From: Clostridia bacterium
GTDB lineage: Bacteria; Bacillota; Clostridia; Christensenellales; Aristaeellaceae
DNA: 15,264 nucleotides
NCBI GenBank assembly: GCA_017412445.1
Contig: JAFPYA010000154.1
Coordinates: 1-15,264 of the forward strand
Reading direction: 5' to 3'
Under the pieces are notes generated by a model. The model was not told the origin of the DNA. It saw only the letters and a list, made by a program, of their open reading frames with translations, and did no database searches. The position numbers and the translations under genes are program-made. This document shows, in pieces, positions 13,469-15,264 of this stretch. The number at the start of each line of letters is the position of its first letter. Positions within the stretch are counted from its first letter, which is position 1.

Positions 13469-14493
13469 GTGCCCTCCACATTCTTAAACTCAAAGCGCTC
13501 GGCGTCAAGGCTTTTAAGCCGCGTTCCGTCCCACAATAGCATCCTCGACGGAAGCTTTTCGCAGGCCAGCGAAAGCATTATTCCGTCCGGGCAGACGAAG
13601 CTGAATGCGCCTTCGCCCTTTGCCGGGATGGCGCGGGGGTCAAACGCGCCCTTGCCCCCTTGCTTGTACAGGCTCTCCTTGCGCGTCCAGAGCGCGAGCA
13701 GCTCTAAAGCGTCCTCAGCGCTCTCGCCGCAGCTCAGCATGTGGCCTTTGGCGCGCACTATGCTGCTTAGGCGTTTGTCGGTGATTTCTTCTATGTCTAC
13801 GCCTATGGGCGTGCCGCTCACGGCCACGGCGACCCAGTTGTCGGAGTGGGAGAGCGAAAACTCAATCCCGTCGGCGACCCACTTGCCGTTTTCGAGGCGA
13901 TGCGCGTTTATGTCGTCAAGGTTCAGGCCGGAAGCGGCCTTAACGAGGCTCTTTAGCGCGAGCCAGTCCCATGCCCGCCTGAGCCTCAGGCGCGGGTTGC
14001 CCGCGTCGAGCACGTACTCCCTGCGCGCGGGCGGCAAAAGCGTGCCGTATGTGCCCTCGTCGAGACTCTCCGGCAGGGGGCTCAGCCACAATTGCGGCGC
14101 AATTTCGGCGTCTGCAAGCGCCTTTTCGCCCTGCCTGGAGCGCTTTTTGCCGAACACGCAGCGGTAGGCGAAATGCTCGCAGTTGTTGTTTATAAGGTCG
14201 TAGCCGCCCTCGCCCAAACTGCTTTCGGCGGCAATAATCGTCTTTTCGGGAGAGAGGCGCCTGAGCCGCTCTATAAACGAAAGCTGCGCGGTCTCTATTA
14301 TGTCTCTGCCGGCAAATTCGGCGGCGCTCGTTGCGACCACGCGTATGTCCTGTGCGGGCACGGCGTCGCCCCGGGGCGGGCAGCCGAACTGTATCACCCT
14401 GTCGTCGCTTATATATATGCCGTAATGCCACACGCCGCTTACGTGCACGCGCACCATATCCCCGGGTCTGGGAGAAACGGGCCACCACTTCAT
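13462..14493 (-). CDS. Fusion of LRAT-type domain and 4'-phosphopantetheinyl transferase
   Basis: This is a 343-residue two-domain protein. Residues 1-115 form an LRAT-like domain of the NlpC/P60 superfamily: PRPGDMVRV (8-16), HYGIYISD (23-30, H23 catalytic) and the diagnostic NNCEHF (103-108, C105 nucleophile). The second conserved histidine of the LRAT/HRASLS form is Q35. Such domains are thiol acyltransferases or phospholipases acting on lipids. Residues 140-343 form an Sfp/AcpS-type PPTase: FSLSHSDNW (212-220), GVDIEE (231-236, Mg-binding D233 and E235) and WTRKESLYK (269-277). PPTases transfer phosphopantetheine from CoA to carrier-protein serines. The frame is unbroken between the domains and no second start with a Shine-Dalgarno stands out. 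The ATG directly follows the upstream stop (TAAATG), with AGGGAG in the end of the PlsC-family gene. Each domain call is confident; the joint function is unknown. Confidence 0.9.
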   Translation of the reverse strand: MKWWPVSPRPGDMVRVHVSGVWHYGIYISDDRVIQFGCPPRGDAVPAQDIRVVATSAAEFAGRDIIETAQLSFIERLRRLSPEKTIIAAESSLGEGGYDLINNNCEHFAYRCVFGKKRSRQGEKALADAEIAPQLWLSPLPESLDEGTYGTLLPPARREYVLDAGNPRLRLRRAWDWLALKSLVKAASGLNLDDINAHRLENGKWVADGIEFSLSHSDNWVAVAVSGTPIGVDIEEITDKRLSSIVRAKGHMLSCGESAEDALELLALWTRKESLYKQGGKGAFDPRAIPAKGEGAFSFVCPDGIMLSLACEKLPSRMLLWDGTRLKSLDAERFEFKNVEGTC

Positions 14494-15144
14494 TTAATGC
14501 TTCTCCCTTCGCGCCGCGTATTCTTCGGCCATCTCCTGAAGCGCCTTTTCGCGCGCCTCGAGCTTCCTTGCGGCCTCGTCTATTTTGCCCATCGCGGGGC
14601 GCTGTCCTATGTCGTCGACTACGCTGTACTTTTCGCCTATGAACGTGACGAGGCGGCTGTACCAGTGCTTTCGCGGCAGCGTGTACACGGGCACTATGGG
14701 CTTTCCGCTGCGAAGCGCCATGAGTATCACGCCGGATTTGAACGGCGAAAGCTGCCCGCCGCTCACGTGACCCTCGGGGAACATTGTCACCATGCGCCCC
14801 TGATCAAGCTCACCGGTAATGCGCTTAAGCTGTGCCATCGAAAAGTTTTCGCGGTTTATGGGTATGCAGTGAAACTGTGAAAACAGCCAGCCCCTGAATC
14901 TGCCCTCAAAGAAGGAGTCGAGGCACACGAAGTGGTGCCGCCTGTAGCGTATGGACATCATCAGGTATACGGGGTCGAACAGCCCGGAGTGGTTTGCTGT
15001 AACTATCGCGCCGCCCTTTATCCGCTCTTTGGCCTCAGGCGAAGCGTACACGTTTTTGGGGCGAAAGAATATCACCCCCGGTATGCCCGCGGTTATGTAG
15101 ATAAAATCGTATACAATATACGTTTTTGCGATTTTTTCAGCCAT
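14494..15144 (-). CDS. PlsC-family 1-acyl-glycerol-3-phosphate acyltransferase
   Basis: This 216-residue member of the glycerolipid acyltransferase (PlsC/LPLAT) family would acylate lysophosphatidic acid or a related lysolipid at the membrane. Motif I is NHSGLFDP (51-58, catalytic H52 and D57). PINREN (95-100) is motif II, FPEGHVS (122-128) motif III and PIVPVY (149-154) motif IV. A hydrophobic N-terminal stretch (about 9-28) probably inserts in the membrane, and the C-terminus (about 188-216) is a charged helix. All catalytic motifs are present. The start overlaps the preceding acyltransferase-like gene by 8 nt and the stop abuts the next start, so it sits in the middle of a coupled operon. 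Other LPLAT substrates are possible, so I give no gene symbol. Confidence 0.93.
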   Translation of the reverse strand: MAEKIAKTYIVYDFIYITAGIPGVIFFRPKNVYASPEAKERIKGGAIVTANHSGLFDPVYLMMSIRYRRHHFVCLDSFFEGRFRGWLFSQFHCIPINRENFSMAQLKRITGELDQGRMVTMFPEGHVSGGQLSPFKSGVILMALRSGKPIVPVYTLPRKHWYSRLVTFIGEKYSVVDDIGQRPAMGKIDEAARKLEAREKALQEMAEEYAARREKH

Positions 15145-15264
15145 TGAGCGAACCTCGAAGTTCGATTATCTTGTCCCTGAGCGCCTTGGTGAACAGGGCT
15201 ATGTTGTCCTTTTCGCTTTTATTTTCGTCGTAGTAGTCCCTTGCGTACATGGGTGCGCCTATGA
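15137..15264 (-). CDS. C-terminal end of a second probable acyltransferase (cut by window edge)
   Basis: The last 41 residues of a minus-strand protein are visible, from IGAPMYARDYYDENK to LRDKIIELRGSLNG, with the stop at 15137-15139. The IGxP opening followed by a charged segment and a closing helix with LRDKI resembles the C-terminus of PlsC-type acyltransferases (IGEPI...LRxxI). That call rests on a short tail and is tentative. The gene overlaps the PlsC-family gene start by 8 nt (15137-15144), which shows translational coupling and that the operon and its promoter extend beyond the right edge. Confidence 0.55.
   Translation of the reverse strand, partial: IGAPMYARDYYDENKSEKDNIALFTKALRDKIIELRGSLNG

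Overview
The window looks like chromosomal DNA from a GC-rich member of the Clostridia (Bacillota). The grounds are near-consensus TTGACA/TATAAT promoters, strong AGGAGG ribosome-binding sites, clostridial-type GlgC, DUF2975/YozG-like and FakA/DegV genes, and the free use of ATA isoleucine codons despite a high GC content. I cannot place it more finely by eye. I see no insertion sequence, phage gene, CRISPR array or RNA gene.

Layout, left to right. (1) 1-438, minus: the N-terminal third of glgC (glycogen synthesis), running off the left edge. (2) 439-660: a divergent promoter region. (3) 661-3099, plus: a single-gene unit for an unrecognised 812-residue protein with a new-looking N-terminal region, an Ala/Glu/Pro-rich linker, a coiled coil and a MoxR/McrB-like AAA+ module. 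A hairpin follows it. (4) 3243-5388, plus: an operon with a perfect promoter, encoding a DUF2975 membrane protein, a small Cro/C1-type regulator and, overlapping the regulator by 4 nt, a B12-binding radical SAM enzyme. (5) 5477-8329, plus: uvrA, alone, with an inverted repeat over its putative promoter. (6) 8370-8412: a strong hairpin between convergent units. (7) 8426-15264, minus: a tightly packed operon of at least eight genes that enters from the right edge.

In transcription order (right to left) the minus operon encodes the end of a probable acyltransferase, a PlsC-family acyltransferase, a fusion of an LRAT-type (NlpC/P60-like) domain to a 4'-phosphopantetheinyl transferase, a membrane-anchored serine alpha/beta hydrolase, a DegV/FakB fatty-acid-binding protein, FakA fatty acid kinase, a second membrane-anchored alpha/beta hydrolase with cysteine at the nucleophile position, and a zinc-ribbon membrane protein. 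Genes abut or overlap (8, 7, 0, 6, 36, 10 and 28 nt junctions). A coherent reading is acyl-chain handling: hydrolases or the LRAT domain could release or move acyl chains, FakB/FakA would bind and phosphorylate them, the PlsC enzymes would build them into glycerolipid, and the PPTase could activate an acyl carrier protein. This pathway is an inference from family membership and gene order.

The most unusual items are the LRAT-PPTase fusion, the acyl-handling operon around it, the hydrolase with a Cys nucleophile, and the orphan AAA+ protein with an apparently swapped Walker B acidic pair.
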